A program made the translations under genes and the position numbers. Under the pieces are notes generated by a model. It was not told the origin of the DNA, did no database searches, and saw only the letters and a program-made list of their open reading frames with translations. From Falsiroseomonas sp051433165 (GTDB lineage Bacteria > Pseudomonadota > Alphaproteobacteria > Acetobacterales > Acetobacteraceae): a stretch of DNA of 64,000 nt. Shown here piece after piece: positions 45,941 through 54,570 of this stretch. The first letter of the stretch is position 1. Each line of letters opens with the position of its first letter. The stretch lies in NCBI RefSeq assembly GCF_051433165.1, contig NZ_JBHMFS010000001.1:372001-436000 (forward strand). Reading direction: 5' to 3'.

Positions 45941-46753
45941 TCAGGCCGTGTCTTCCTGCGGCCGCAGATAGGCGAACCAATAGGCAAGGCCCACACTGGC
46001 GCCGCCGATGATATTGCCGAGGGTGACCGGCACGAGGTTGCCCAAGAAGCTGCCCAGATCGATCGGCCCCACCGCCCCCTGAACCATCCACCCGAAGGGG
46101 ATCAGCGACATGTTGGCGATCGAGTGTTCGAAGCCCATGGCGACGAAGGCGGCGATGGGTGGGATGATGACCAGCACCTTGTCCGCCGCACTGCGCGCCC
46201 CGAAGGCAAGCCAGACGGCCAGGCAGACCAGCATGTTCGCCAGGATGCCACTCGCCATCGCTGGCCAGAATTCCAGGCTCACCTTGCTCGTCGCCGTCGC
46301 CAAAGCGGCCGCGCCGACACCACCATTGCCCGCTTCGTGCAGCCCAGCTTGATACGCCAGCCAGGCGATGCCGACAGATCCTACGAAGTTCGCGACATAG
46401 GCCAGCAGCAACGCCCACAGGATGGGCGCGAAATTCGCGCGGCCCTCCGCCCAGGCCACCACCAGAAGCGTGTTGCCGGTGAACAGCTCCGCCCCGCCCA
46501 GCAGCACCAGGATGAGGCCGAGCGAGAACACCACGCCGGCCAGCACCTGCGCCGGGCCGTGCGGCATCATGTCGCTGGTGCCGGCCAGCGCCGTCATGGC
46601 GAAGAGCCCACCGAAGGCGACATAGGCGCCGGCCAGCATAGCCAGCATCAGCAGCACGGGCGCATCCAGCGCAGCCTTGGTCTTGCCTTTCTGGCGCGTC
46701 GCGATGGCGATCTTTTTCGGCGGACGGATATCGCCCGGTTGTGCGTCGCTCAT
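45941..46753 (-). CDS. focA: Formate/nitrite transporter FocA family
   Basis: This is a 270-residue channel with six membrane segments in the aquaporin-like FNT fold. GGAELFTGNTLL (about residues 83-94) and GFEHSIANM, with the conserved channel histidine near residue 210, are family signatures. Given its place at the end of the formate dehydrogenase operon it most likely moves formate. Its start overlaps the stop of the 100-residue gene (ATGA), and its stop codon is base 45941, touching the tRNA-Sec 3' end. Confidence 0.95.
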   Translation of the reverse strand: MSDAQPGDIRPPKKIAIATRQKGKTKAALDAPVLLMLAMLAGAYVAFGGLFAMTALAGTSDMMPHGPAQVLAGVVFSLGLILVLLGGAELFTGNTLLVVAWAEGRANFAPILWALLLAYVANFVGSVGIAWLAYQAGLHEAGNGGVGAAALATATSKVSLEFWPAMASGILANMLVCLAVWLAFGARSAADKVLVIIPPIAAFVAMGFEHSIANMSLIPFGWMVQGAVGPIDLGSFLGNLVPVTLGNIIGGASVGLAYWFAYLRPQEDTA

Positions 46754-47052
46754 GCCATCGCCTCACTGCCTTGGAGTGCCGCGCGCGCCTGCTCGAGCCT
46801 TTCGCGCCGGAAACCGGAAACCGGCACGGCGCCTGACCAGGTCAGGCTGAGCACCGCATTGATGCAGGCCAGCCGCGCATCAACCGCCGCGCTCGCGCCC
46901 TTCGCACGCCGTTCCGCCACCAGCAGGTCGCGCAGCGCGACCACACAGCGCAGCGCCTGCATCGCTTCCTCCACGGTGGCCGGGGGCATGACGGCAATCA
47001 GCCGGTCGAGCGAGGCGAGTGCCGCGCTGCGGGCTTCGGATTCGGCGCTCAT
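46750..47052 (-). CDS. 100-residue helical protein of the formate dehydrogenase operon
   Basis: A small, probably all-helical soluble protein (MSAESEARSAALASLDRLIA, then AVVALRDLLVAERRA-like helices). It has no membrane segment or metal motif and I do not recognise the family. Four-base overlaps with the NrfD-like gene and with focA show it is translated as part of the operon. It may be a small subunit or assembly factor of the dehydrogenase, but this is inferred from position only. Confidence 0.8.
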   Translation of the reverse strand: MSAESEARSAALASLDRLIAVMPPATVEEAMQALRCVVALRDLLVAERRAKGASAAVDARLACINAVLSLTWSGAVPVSGFRRERLEQARAALQGSEAMA

Positions 47053-47954
47053 CGCTGCGTCGTCCGGAACACGTCCTGCGGCCGCTTGGCGCTTTCATTG
47101 CCGGCCAGCAGCACGCCCTGGCGCATGGTGGCACTGCCGAGCAGCATGGCGATGGAGGCAACCTCCGGCATCAGCGTCGCCGCGCGGCCACCGATTGCGC
47201 GGCCGAGCGCCTGCGCGGCGAAGGGCAGCAGGAAGCCGGCGATGGTGCCGCCGCCCTCGATCATCGCCGCCGGCTTCTTCGCCGGCTCGATCCCGGCCAG
47301 CTTCCACTGTGCCTTGGCAGCCCGGGAGGCGACCGCCTCCACCCCGCCCGCCAGCAGCGCCAGGCGTTCGAGGCGGTGTGCCACATCATCCTCCCCGTCC
47401 CGCCGTTGCAGCAGCGCGAGGACGGAGGCCGCACCGGCCATCGCTGCGCTGCCGAATTGTGCGGCGAGCGGTGCCGGTGCCGCGGCCCAGAGCGGTGTGC
47501 TGGTGGAGGAGAGCAGGGACGCGGTGTAGACGCTCATCCCCGCACCCGCCATCGAGGCCGGCCCCTGCGCGACCTCAGACACGCGGCGCGCGAAGGGCCA
47601 ACGGCGGCCGAACAGATCGCCTAATACGCTGAGCGCACTCAGCCCGCCGAAAGCGGCCAGCAGCCAGGACCCCATCGACATCGGCGAGGTCGGCCGCACG
47701 ATCCGCATCATGTTGTACCAGCGCGACGGCGTCTTCAGGTGGCGGATCAGGATCAGCGGCCCAAGGATCGACCCGCCGAGCGCCAGCCACCGCGCCTGCC
47801 GCGCCACGCCGCTATCCTGCCGCGCCACGCCCGCGATGATCTGCGAGGACCCGGCAATGCCGAGAATGAAGATATAGGCAGAGACCTTCCAATCGAAGCT
47901 GCTGGGTTTGGTGACCGGACGGCCGTGATAGGTCTCGCCGTTCCATTCTTTCAT
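47049..47954 (-). CDS. NrfD-like membrane subunit of formate dehydrogenase
   Basis: This is a 301-residue protein with about eight membrane segments and the NrfD-type stretches LALGGSILGPLILIRHLKTPSR (about residues 57-78, split by position) and MRIVRPTSPMSMGSW. It probably replaces the cytochrome b gamma subunit of FDH-N and passes electrons to quinone. Overlaps of four bases link it to the beta-subunit gene and to the 100-residue gene. Confidence 0.9.
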   Translation of the reverse strand: MKEWNGETYHGRPVTKPSSFDWKVSAYIFILGIAGSSQIIAGVARQDSGVARQARWLALGGSILGPLILIRHLKTPSRWYNMMRIVRPTSPMSMGSWLLAAFGGLSALSVLGDLFGRRWPFARRVSEVAQGPASMAGAGMSVYTASLLSSTSTPLWAAAPAPLAAQFGSAAMAGAASVLALLQRRDGEDDVAHRLERLALLAGGVEAVASRAAKAQWKLAGIEPAKKPAAMIEGGGTIAGFLLPFAAQALGRAIGGRAATLMPEVASIAMLLGSATMRQGVLLAGNESAKRPQDVFRTTQR

Positions 47955-48787
47955 CGCCGTCCCACTCCGATCATCACCGCGGCCACCGCCAGCCCCGCCA
48001 TGGTGGCGAGGCCTGTCAGGAACGATGGCGCCGCATTGCGGCCCGGGCGCTTCGGGCGGGGCGGCAAATTGTAGGTCTCCGGCTGTTCCGTCAGCAGGAA
48101 GAAGGCGTTGAGGCGATCGAGCCCCGGCCCGGTGCCGGGCGCATCCGGCGTGCCGTAGAGATAGGCCTTTGGCTGCCCCTGTTCGTGCAGCTGCTCAACC
48201 CGCATCTCGGCGCGTGCGACCAGGTCGCCGATCTCACCGAACTGGATGCTGTCGGTGGGGCAGGATTTGGCGCAGGCCGGCTCCAGCCCGCCCTTCAGTC
48301 GGTCGTAGCACAGCGTGCATTTGTGGGCCTTGCCGTCTTCCTTCGCCAATTCCACCACGCCGAAGGGGCAGGCCGGTACGCAATAGCCGCAGCCATTGCA
48401 GATATCCTGCTGCACCACGACGGTGTCGAATTCCGTGCGGAACAGCGCGCCGGTGGGGCAGGCCTCCAGGCACGGCGCTGGGCTGCAATGCTTGCAGACA
48501 TCCGACATCATCAGCCAGTTGGACTGGTAGGGCGGCATGGCGGTCGCGTCCGCGATCTTCTCCTTGAAGGTCACGTGCCGCCAGGTGCTGGCATTCAGCT
48601 CCCCGGTATTGTCGTAGCTTTGCCCGGTCATCGGCCCGATCTCGGAGGGCAGGCCGTTCCATTCCTTGCAGGCTACCTCGCAGGCCTTGCAGCCTATGCA
48701 TAGTGTGGTGTCGGTGAAGAAGCCGTAGCTGCGGCCCGGCTCGATGATGCAGCCAGCGGTGAGTTCCGCCTCCTGGCGCTGGCTCAT
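47951..48787 (-). CDS. Formate dehydrogenase iron-sulfur (beta) subunit
   Basis: This is a 278-residue FdxH-like ferredoxin subunit with four cysteine groups: CIGCKACEVACKEWN (about residues 27-41), CKHCSPAPCLEACP, CNGCGYCVPACPFG and CTLCYDRLKGG with a later CAKSCP. The C-terminus has one membrane helix (FLTGLATMAGLAVAAVMIGV), as in membrane-bound formate dehydrogenases. It carries electrons from the alpha subunit to the NrfD-like subunit. The start overlaps the alpha-subunit stop by four bases. Confidence 0.95.
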   Translation of the reverse strand: MSQRQEAELTAGCIIEPGRSYGFFTDTTLCIGCKACEVACKEWNGLPSEIGPMTGQSYDNTGELNASTWRHVTFKEKIADATAMPPYQSNWLMMSDVCKHCSPAPCLEACPTGALFRTEFDTVVVQQDICNGCGYCVPACPFGVVELAKEDGKAHKCTLCYDRLKGGLEPACAKSCPTDSIQFGEIGDLVARAEMRVEQLHEQGQPKAYLYGTPDAPGTGPGLDRLNAFFLLTEQPETYNLPPRPKRPGRNAAPSFLTGLATMAGLAVAAVMIGVGRR

Positions 48788-51700
48788 GCCGGGACTCCTT
48801 TGCCGCGCCGCAGCTTGCCGGGCCGCAGGGCGCAGGTCAGCGCCTTGTTCTCATGCATCGCGGTGTTGGCGTCACCGACGACGGCCGTCAGCACATTGGC
48901 GATGTCACCGGTCGCAAAACCTTCCCAGCCGAAATGCCAGGGCATGCCAAGCTGCCAGACCAGGCGGTTGCCGAGGCGGAATGGCCGCAACCGGTCCGTC
49001 ACCAGCGCCCGCGTCTGCACCTCGCCCCGCGCCGTGGACAGTACCACCCATTCGGTGTTGCGGATGCCGAGTGCGAGGGCGAGTTCCGTTGGAATCTCGC
49101 AGAACCCCTCCGGCATCAGCTCCGCCGTGGTGGCCACACTGCGGGTTGGCGTACCGCCGGCATGGTGTTCGGTCAGGCGGTAGGTGGTCAGCACATGCGG
49201 GTAGCGCGGGTCGTCCGTCTCGTGCAGCGGGTTGTCGCCATGTTCCCAGCGCTTGGCCGCGGGGCTCGCATCCTGCGCATACAGCGCATTGTGCACCGGG
49301 CTTTCGATCGGCTCGTAATGCACCGGCAGCGGGCCATCCTTCAGGCCGCTCGGCACGAACAGGCCGATGACGCCATCCGGCAGCATGATGAAGGGCTGGT
49401 CGCCGCGATGCGCCTTGATGCCGGCGGGCTTGCTGTCCCAGTCCGGCTCGAAATCCGGGCGCTTATCGGGCGGGAAATCCACCTTGTCGGGGCTGTCCCA
49501 TTTCTCCGCCGCCGCATCCCACCAGACCAGCTTCTTTCGCGCCGACCAGGGCTGCCCGGCGGGGTCGGCGGAGGCGCGATTGTTCAGCGTGCGGCGATTA
49601 TCCGGCCAGGCGAAGCCCCAACCCAGATGCGTGCCCGGGCCATCCGGCGCATCCGGCTCCCGCGCGCGCGACAGGTTCTTGCCGGCCTCCGGGAAGACGC
49701 CGGAATAGATCCAGCAGCCGCAGGCGGTGGAGCCATCATCCTTCAGCTCGGAGAAGCCGCTGAGCTGCGTCTTTTCCGGCCAAGTATAGCCGTTGATTTC
49801 GCGCAGCACGGCTTCCGCATCCGGCTCGCCCTCGCCATCCACCGGATAGTCCCAGGTCAGCGCCTGGATCGGCCGATCCTCGTCACGGGTGCTGGTGGCA
49901 TAGGCGTCCTTCAGCAGCCGGCCGAGATGGTAGGTGAACCACAATTCGGAGCGGCTCTCGCCCGGCGCATCCACCACCTTGTCGTGCCACTGGATCAGCC
50001 GGTGCGTATTCGTGAAGCTGCCGGCCTTCTCGCCCGCCAGGGAGGCTGGCATCAGGAAGACTTCGGTGCCGATATCCTCGGGCTTCATTTCGCCATCGCG
50101 GATGATGTGGCCGTCGCGCCAGAAATTCGCGGTCTCGGTCTCGGCGAAGTCGCGCACCACCATCCAGTCCAGCTTCGCCAGGCCGCGCTGCACCAGGCGG
50201 CTGTTGCTGCCGCCGACGACCGGGTTCTGGCCCATGACGAACAGCCCCTTCAGGATGCCGTCGCGCATCGCCACCGTCATCGGCAACTGCGAATGGTCGC
50301 CGGTCATGCGTTGCAGGTAGTCGAAGCCGAATCCGTTCTCCTTCGTCCCCGCATCGCCATACCAGGCGCGCATCAGGCTGGTGGCGTATTTGGGAAAGTT
50401 GTTCCACCAGCCGGTCGGGCTGGTCTCGGATTCGAGATACTCCCCCAGATTGCCGTGCGGCTTCATCGCATGCGGCTGCGGCATGTAGCCCGGCAGCATG
50501 TCGTACAGTGTCGGGATATCCGTGCTGCCCTGGATGCTGGTATGGCCGCGCAGCGCCAGGATGCCGCCGCCCGGGCGGCCGACATTGCCGAGCAGCCCTT
50601 GCAGGATGGCGGAGGCGCGGATGATCTGCACGCCGGTGCTGTGATGCGTCCAGCCCACGGCGTAGCAGATGGTGCCGGTGCGCTCGCGCCCGCTGTTGCG
50701 CGCCATGGCATCGGCGACCTGCAGGAAGGTGGCGCGCGGGCAGCCCGTGACCTGCTCCACCATCTCCGGCGTGTAGCGGGCGAAGTGCCGCTTCAGGATC
50801 TGGTAGACGCAGCGCGGGTGCTGCAATGTCGGGTCCTTCGGCGTCGGACCGTCATGCAGCCGCTTCGTCGCCTCCGCGAAACCCTCCGCCTCGAGGAAGC
50901 TGGCGGCGAGGGCGGAGGGCACCATCAGCCCCTCATACTGCCAACTCGTCGGGCTGTAGCTTTTCGTCTCCTCCGACCAGCCGGAGAATAGGCCGGCCAG
51001 CTCCTCCGGCCCCTCATAATTCTCGTCGATGATGGTGGACAGGTTTGTGTAGGGCAGCGCGAAGTCGCGGAACCACAGGTCGTTCTCCAGCACATGCCGG
51101 ATGATGCCGCCGAGGAAGGCGATGTCGCTGCCCGCGCGCAGCGGCGCGTAGATATCCGCCATCGCGCTGGTCCGCGTGAAGCGCGGATCGGCATGGATGA
51201 TGGTGGCGCCCTTCTGCTTTGCCTGCATGGCGAAGCGGAAGGCGATGGGGTGGTTCTCAGCCATGTTGGAACCCATGATCAGCACGCAATCCGCGTGCGC
51301 GAGGTCCCATTGGGGCAGCGTCGCCGCGCCCCGGCCGAAGGTGGCGCCCAGACTGGGCACCGATGAGGAGTGTCAGACCCTCGCCTGGTTTTCGATGAAG
51401 GCCATGCCGAGGCCCCCCGAGAACAACTTCTTGATCAGGTAGTTTTCCTCATTGTCCAGCGTGGCACCGCCAAGCGAGCCGACACTCAACGTCTGGTTCA
51501 GCCGCGTGCCATCCGGCAGGTGGCTGACAAAGCCCTCATCCCGTGTCTGCCTCGTCAGCTCCGCGATGCGCTGCATCGCCCAGTCGAGCTTCACGCGCTT
51601 CCATGCGGTGCCGCCGGGCTCGCGATGCAGGCAATGGTCCAGCCGCGCCGGGCTGGTCAGCAACGACATGGTCGCGGCCCCCTTGGGGCAGAGCGTGCCC

Positions 51701-51957
51701 TGGTTGATCGGGCTGCGCGGATCACCCTCGATGTGGATCGGGCGGTTGTCCTTGGCATAAACGAGCTGCGCGCAGCCGACAGCGCAATAGGGGCAGATCG
51801 AGGTGCCGACCTTGTCCGCCTGTTCCAGCCGCGGCCGCAGGGTGCGGGAGGCTTCGCTCTCCGCCGCCTTGCCGCGATGCGGCGCACCGGCGATCTGCCG
51901 CGGAACGGACCAGTCCCTGGCGATGCGCGCGATGCGACGGGCGGGGGGCTTCGTCAT
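48784..51957 (-). CDS. fdnG: Selenocysteine formate dehydrogenase alpha subunit (in-frame UGA)
   Basis: This is a 1,057-residue molybdenum/tungsten enzyme that oxidises formate to CO2. An in-frame TGA at 51373-51375 is codon 195, in QARV-U-HSSSVPSLGATFGRG, exactly where selenocysteine sits in formate dehydrogenases, with a SECIS hairpin 11 bases later. A conventional annotator would split the gene at 51373. The N-terminal 4Fe-4S cysteines are C55, C58, C62 and C90 (CPYCAVGC, CPKG). No Tat signal is present: the start MTKPPARRIARIARDW has neither a twin-Arg consensus nor a hydrophobic stretch, so the enzyme is probably cytoplasmic. It overlaps both neighbours by four bases. Confidence 0.97.
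51343..51375 (-). promoter_or_regulatory. Selenocysteine UGA codon and bacterial SECIS element
   Basis: The UGA is at 51375-51373. After 11 bases comes a hairpin (51361-51343) with a 7-bp stem GGTGCCC/GGGCGCC (one G-U pair) and loop AGTCT. The 11-base spacing and a loop carrying GUCU match the E. coli fdhF/fdnG type recognised by SelB. Confidence 0.92.
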
Positions 51958-52175
51958 CGCGCGGTCTCCTGCATGGAATGGGCGATCTGCGCGCGCAGAC
52001 CCGGCGCGGCGCTGTGGGTGACGCGCACCTGGCGATTCACGAAACCGGGCAAATCTTGCGACTGCACGGCGGAATCATGCGCCAGGATGAACAGGATCCC
52101 GCGCCCGTCCGGCGTCAGCAGGCGGAAGCGGCCCTCCTGCGCGTACAGCACGGTCCCGGTTGCGGAATGCCTCAT
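51954..52175 (-). CDS. 73-residue protein between selD and the formate dehydrogenase gene
   Basis: A small soluble protein with a beta-rich pattern (GTVLYAQEGRFRLLTPDGRG, then FVNRQVRVTH), suggesting an OB-like or SH3-like barrel. It is joined by four-base overlaps to selD upstream and fdnG downstream, so it is certainly within the operon. The family is not recognised. It is not FdhD or FdhE by length or motif. Confidence 0.8.
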   Translation of the reverse strand: MRHSATGTVLYAQEGRFRLLTPDGRGILFILAHDSAVQSQDLPGFVNRQVRVTHSAAPGLRAQIAHSMQETAR

Positions 52176-54364
52176 GCGGGTGAAACTCCGTTCATGCAGC
52201 CGGGTTCCAGGGCAATCTGCGGGGTGCCGTCTTCAACCAGGCCGATGGCCGCCGCGGTGCAGCCGACCGCCCGCAGCGCGGCCAGGCAGGCGCCGGCCCG
52301 GGCCGCGGGCACACCCGCCAGCAGCCCGCCCGCCGTCTGCGGGTCCAGCAGCAGCGCCAGCCGTGGCGTGATGCCCACAAGATGGGGCAGCGCGGCGGCG
52401 CGGTTGCCAGGGTCGAGCGTGCTGAGATGGCCGGCGGCCAGCATCGCCTCCGCCCCCTCCAGCGCCGGCACCGCATCAGGGTCCAGCCGGGCTGCGACGC
52501 CGGAGGCACGCAGCATCTCCAGCAGATGGCCGAGCAGCCCGAAACCGGTGACATCGGCGCAGGCCGTCGCGCCATGGGCCGTCAGCAGGCGCGCCGCGGG
52601 GAAGGGGCTCACCTGCATCTGCCGCAGCGCCGCCTCCACCCAATCCGCCCGCGCCGCGCCGGCCATGGCAGCGGCGAGCAGTGTGCCGGTGCCGAGCGGC
52701 TTGGTCAGCAAAAGCACATCGCCCGCGCGTAACCCGCCGCGACGCAGCGGGGCTTCCGCCGCCACCTCCCCGGTGATGGCGAAGCCGAGCATCGCCTCCG
52801 CCGCCTCCGCCGTATGGCCGCCGACCAGGCGCGCGCCTTCTGCCTCCAGCACCATCTGCCCGCCGCGCAGCATGGCCAGAAGATCGGCTTCCTGCACCGC
52901 CTCGGCGGCGGGCGGCAGGGCGGCGATGGCCAGCGCGGCGCGGGGCTCGGCGCCCATGGCCGCGATGTCGCCCAGCGCATGGGTGGCGGCGATGCGGCCG
53001 AACAGGAAAGGGTCCGCATCGGGCGCGCGGAACATGTCCACCGTCTGCACGAGCAGCCGGTTTGGTGTGCTCGGTAGGCGTAGCAGCGCGGCATCATCCG
53101 GCGCCTCCAGCCCCGCCACGATATCGGGCGAGGCCTCCGCCTGCGGCAGCGCCGCCAGCACCCGCGCCAGCACCGGGGCCGCCAGCTTGGCACCGCAGCC
53201 GCCGCAGCGCATCGTTTCCGGCGCGGGTCGCCCCGGCTTTGGCATGGCCGGCATCCGGTCCTGCATGCCGATCCAGCGGCGGTCGATCGCATCCTTCAGC
53301 CGCAGCACCCAGCGCCCGGCGGCGGCCTGGCCGCCCCAGCTCGCGATCGCCGCATCGCCGGTGGAGACCAGCGCCAGGTAGCGCCGCTGCGGCCGGAAGG
53401 GGCGGGGGGCACGCCCGGCCAGCACGCGGTGCAGATTGGCCGCCAGCGGCGCGCCCTGCCGCACGGCAAAGACGCCGGCGCGCGGGCGCGGATGCGGCAG
53501 CACGCTGGCGATGTCGCCCGCGGCGAAGACCCTGGGATGCGACAGGCTGCGCAGCGCCGCATCCACCGCGATGAAGCCCCGTGGGCAGCGCGCCAGCCCG
53601 CTGCCGTCCAGCCAGGCGGGTGCCGCCGCGCCGGCGGCCCAGATCGCTGCCTCGCAGGGCAGGGCGCGGCCATCGGCCAGCCACAGCGCATCCGGCGCGA
53701 CCCGCACCACATCCGCATGCCCATGCCAGGCCACTTGCCCCGCGGCGAGCGCGGCCGTGGCGGCGCGGCCTGCCGCCGGCGCCATGCCGGGCAGTGGCGC
53801 CGTGCCACGCCCGACCAGGCCGATATGCGCGGCCGCACCAAGCCGATGGCGCAGCGCCAGCGCCACCTCCAGCCCCGCGGCGCCGGCGCCCACCACCAGC
53901 AGCCGCAGCGGTCGCCGCGCCGCGCGGGCCAGGAGGCGGTCCCAGCCGGCCAGGAAACTGTCGAAGGGGCGCAACAGCAGTGCGTGCTCGGCCGCCCCGG
54001 GCGCCAGCGCCGGGGCCGCGCCGCTGTTCAGCGACAGCAGGTCGAAGCGCAGCGGCGGCCTATCCCCGGCAACCATGATCCGCCCGACGGCGAGGTCGAG
54101 CCCCGTCGCCTCCGCCCGCAGGAAGCGCGCCCCGGCCGCGCGCGCCAGCCGGGGCAGGTCCAGGATGCAGTCGCGCGGGTGGAAGCGGCCGGCGATCAGG
54201 CCGGGGAGCATGCCGGAGTAGAGTGCCTCCGCCTCCCGCGCCACCAGCGTCACGCGGGTGCCGGCGGGTGGCGGGTGGCCGGCCAGGTGGCGCAGGACGC
54301 CGAGATGCGCGTGGCCGGCGCCGAGCAACACCAATTCCCGATCCACCGGCCCGTCGTTCCGCAT
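52172..54364 (-). CDS. selD: SelD fused to an N-terminal FAD/NAD(P)-dependent oxidoreductase
   Basis: This is a 730-residue fusion. Residues 1 to about 370 are a pyridine-nucleotide-disulfide oxidoreductase/NDH-2 or sulfide-quinone-reductase-like domain, with FAD motif LVLLGAGHAHLGVLR (11-25), a second dinucleotide motif LLVVGAGAAGLEVAL (155-169) and VFAAGDIA (279-286). From about 385 on is selenophosphate synthetase: MRCGGCGAKL with Cys390 and Lys393, then GDIAAMGAEP and GGHTAEAAEAMLG. It makes selenophosphate for SelA; the oxidoreductase may supply reduced selenium (inference). The ATG at 54364 has a GGGGA site. An ATG at 54388 would add eight residues without one. Confidence 0.93.
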   Translation of the reverse strand: MRNDGPVDRELVLLGAGHAHLGVLRHLAGHPPPAGTRVTLVAREAEALYSGMLPGLIAGRFHPRDCILDLPRLARAAGARFLRAEATGLDLAVGRIMVAGDRPPLRFDLLSLNSGAAPALAPGAAEHALLLRPFDSFLAGWDRLLARAARRPLRLLVVGAGAAGLEVALALRHRLGAAAHIGLVGRGTAPLPGMAPAAGRAATAALAAGQVAWHGHADVVRVAPDALWLADGRALPCEAAIWAAGAAAPAWLDGSGLARCPRGFIAVDAALRSLSHPRVFAAGDIASVLPHPRPRAGVFAVRQGAPLAANLHRVLAGRAPRPFRPQRRYLALVSTGDAAIASWGGQAAAGRWVLRLKDAIDRRWIGMQDRMPAMPKPGRPAPETMRCGGCGAKLAAPVLARVLAALPQAEASPDIVAGLEAPDDAALLRLPSTPNRLLVQTVDMFRAPDADPFLFGRIAATHALGDIAAMGAEPRAALAIAALPPAAEAVQEADLLAMLRGGQMVLEAEGARLVGGHTAEAAEAMLGFAITGEVAAEAPLRRGGLRAGDVLLLTKPLGTGTLLAAAMAGAARADWVEAALRQMQVSPFPAARLLTAHGATACADVTGFGLLGHLLEMLRASGVAARLDPDAVPALEGAEAMLAAGHLSTLDPGNRAAALPHLVGITPRLALLLDPQTAGGLLAGVPAARAGACLAALRAVGCTAAAIGLVEDGTPQIALEPGCMNGVSPA

Positions 54365-54570
54365 GACATCCCCTGCTGCACCCGGCATCGTTGCAGGGGT
54401 GTCGAGCCAACGCGGGGGTGGAGCCTGCGTTCATTTCACGATGCGGCACCGCGCGCTCAGTCGGGGCGAAACAAACGGAAACCGAATCACGAGTTTGCCA
54501 CTTCGCAATCACATTCCAGTCGCCTAGCTATAACCTTTACTGCGCCAGAAACGGCATGAGGCGGGGCGGC
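54365..54570. promoter_or_regulatory. Divergent gap between the selD operon and the secretion cluster
   Basis: 206 bases. The right part (54490-54540) is AT-richer than its surroundings and contains TATAAC at about 54529-54534, a possible -10 for tpsB, without a convincing -35. No operator or riboswitch was recognised. Confidence 0.35.

Noticed and set aside
51360..51375. Interpreting the stop at 51373 as a pseudogene or two separate genes
   Set aside because: The UGA is at the conserved selenocysteine position, a SECIS hairpin follows and selA, selB, selC and selD are all in the window.
54391..54570. Longer N-terminus for TpsB from 54391
   Set aside because: The extension codes for an unlikely peptide before a normal signal peptide and lacks a ribosome site; a good site precedes 54571.
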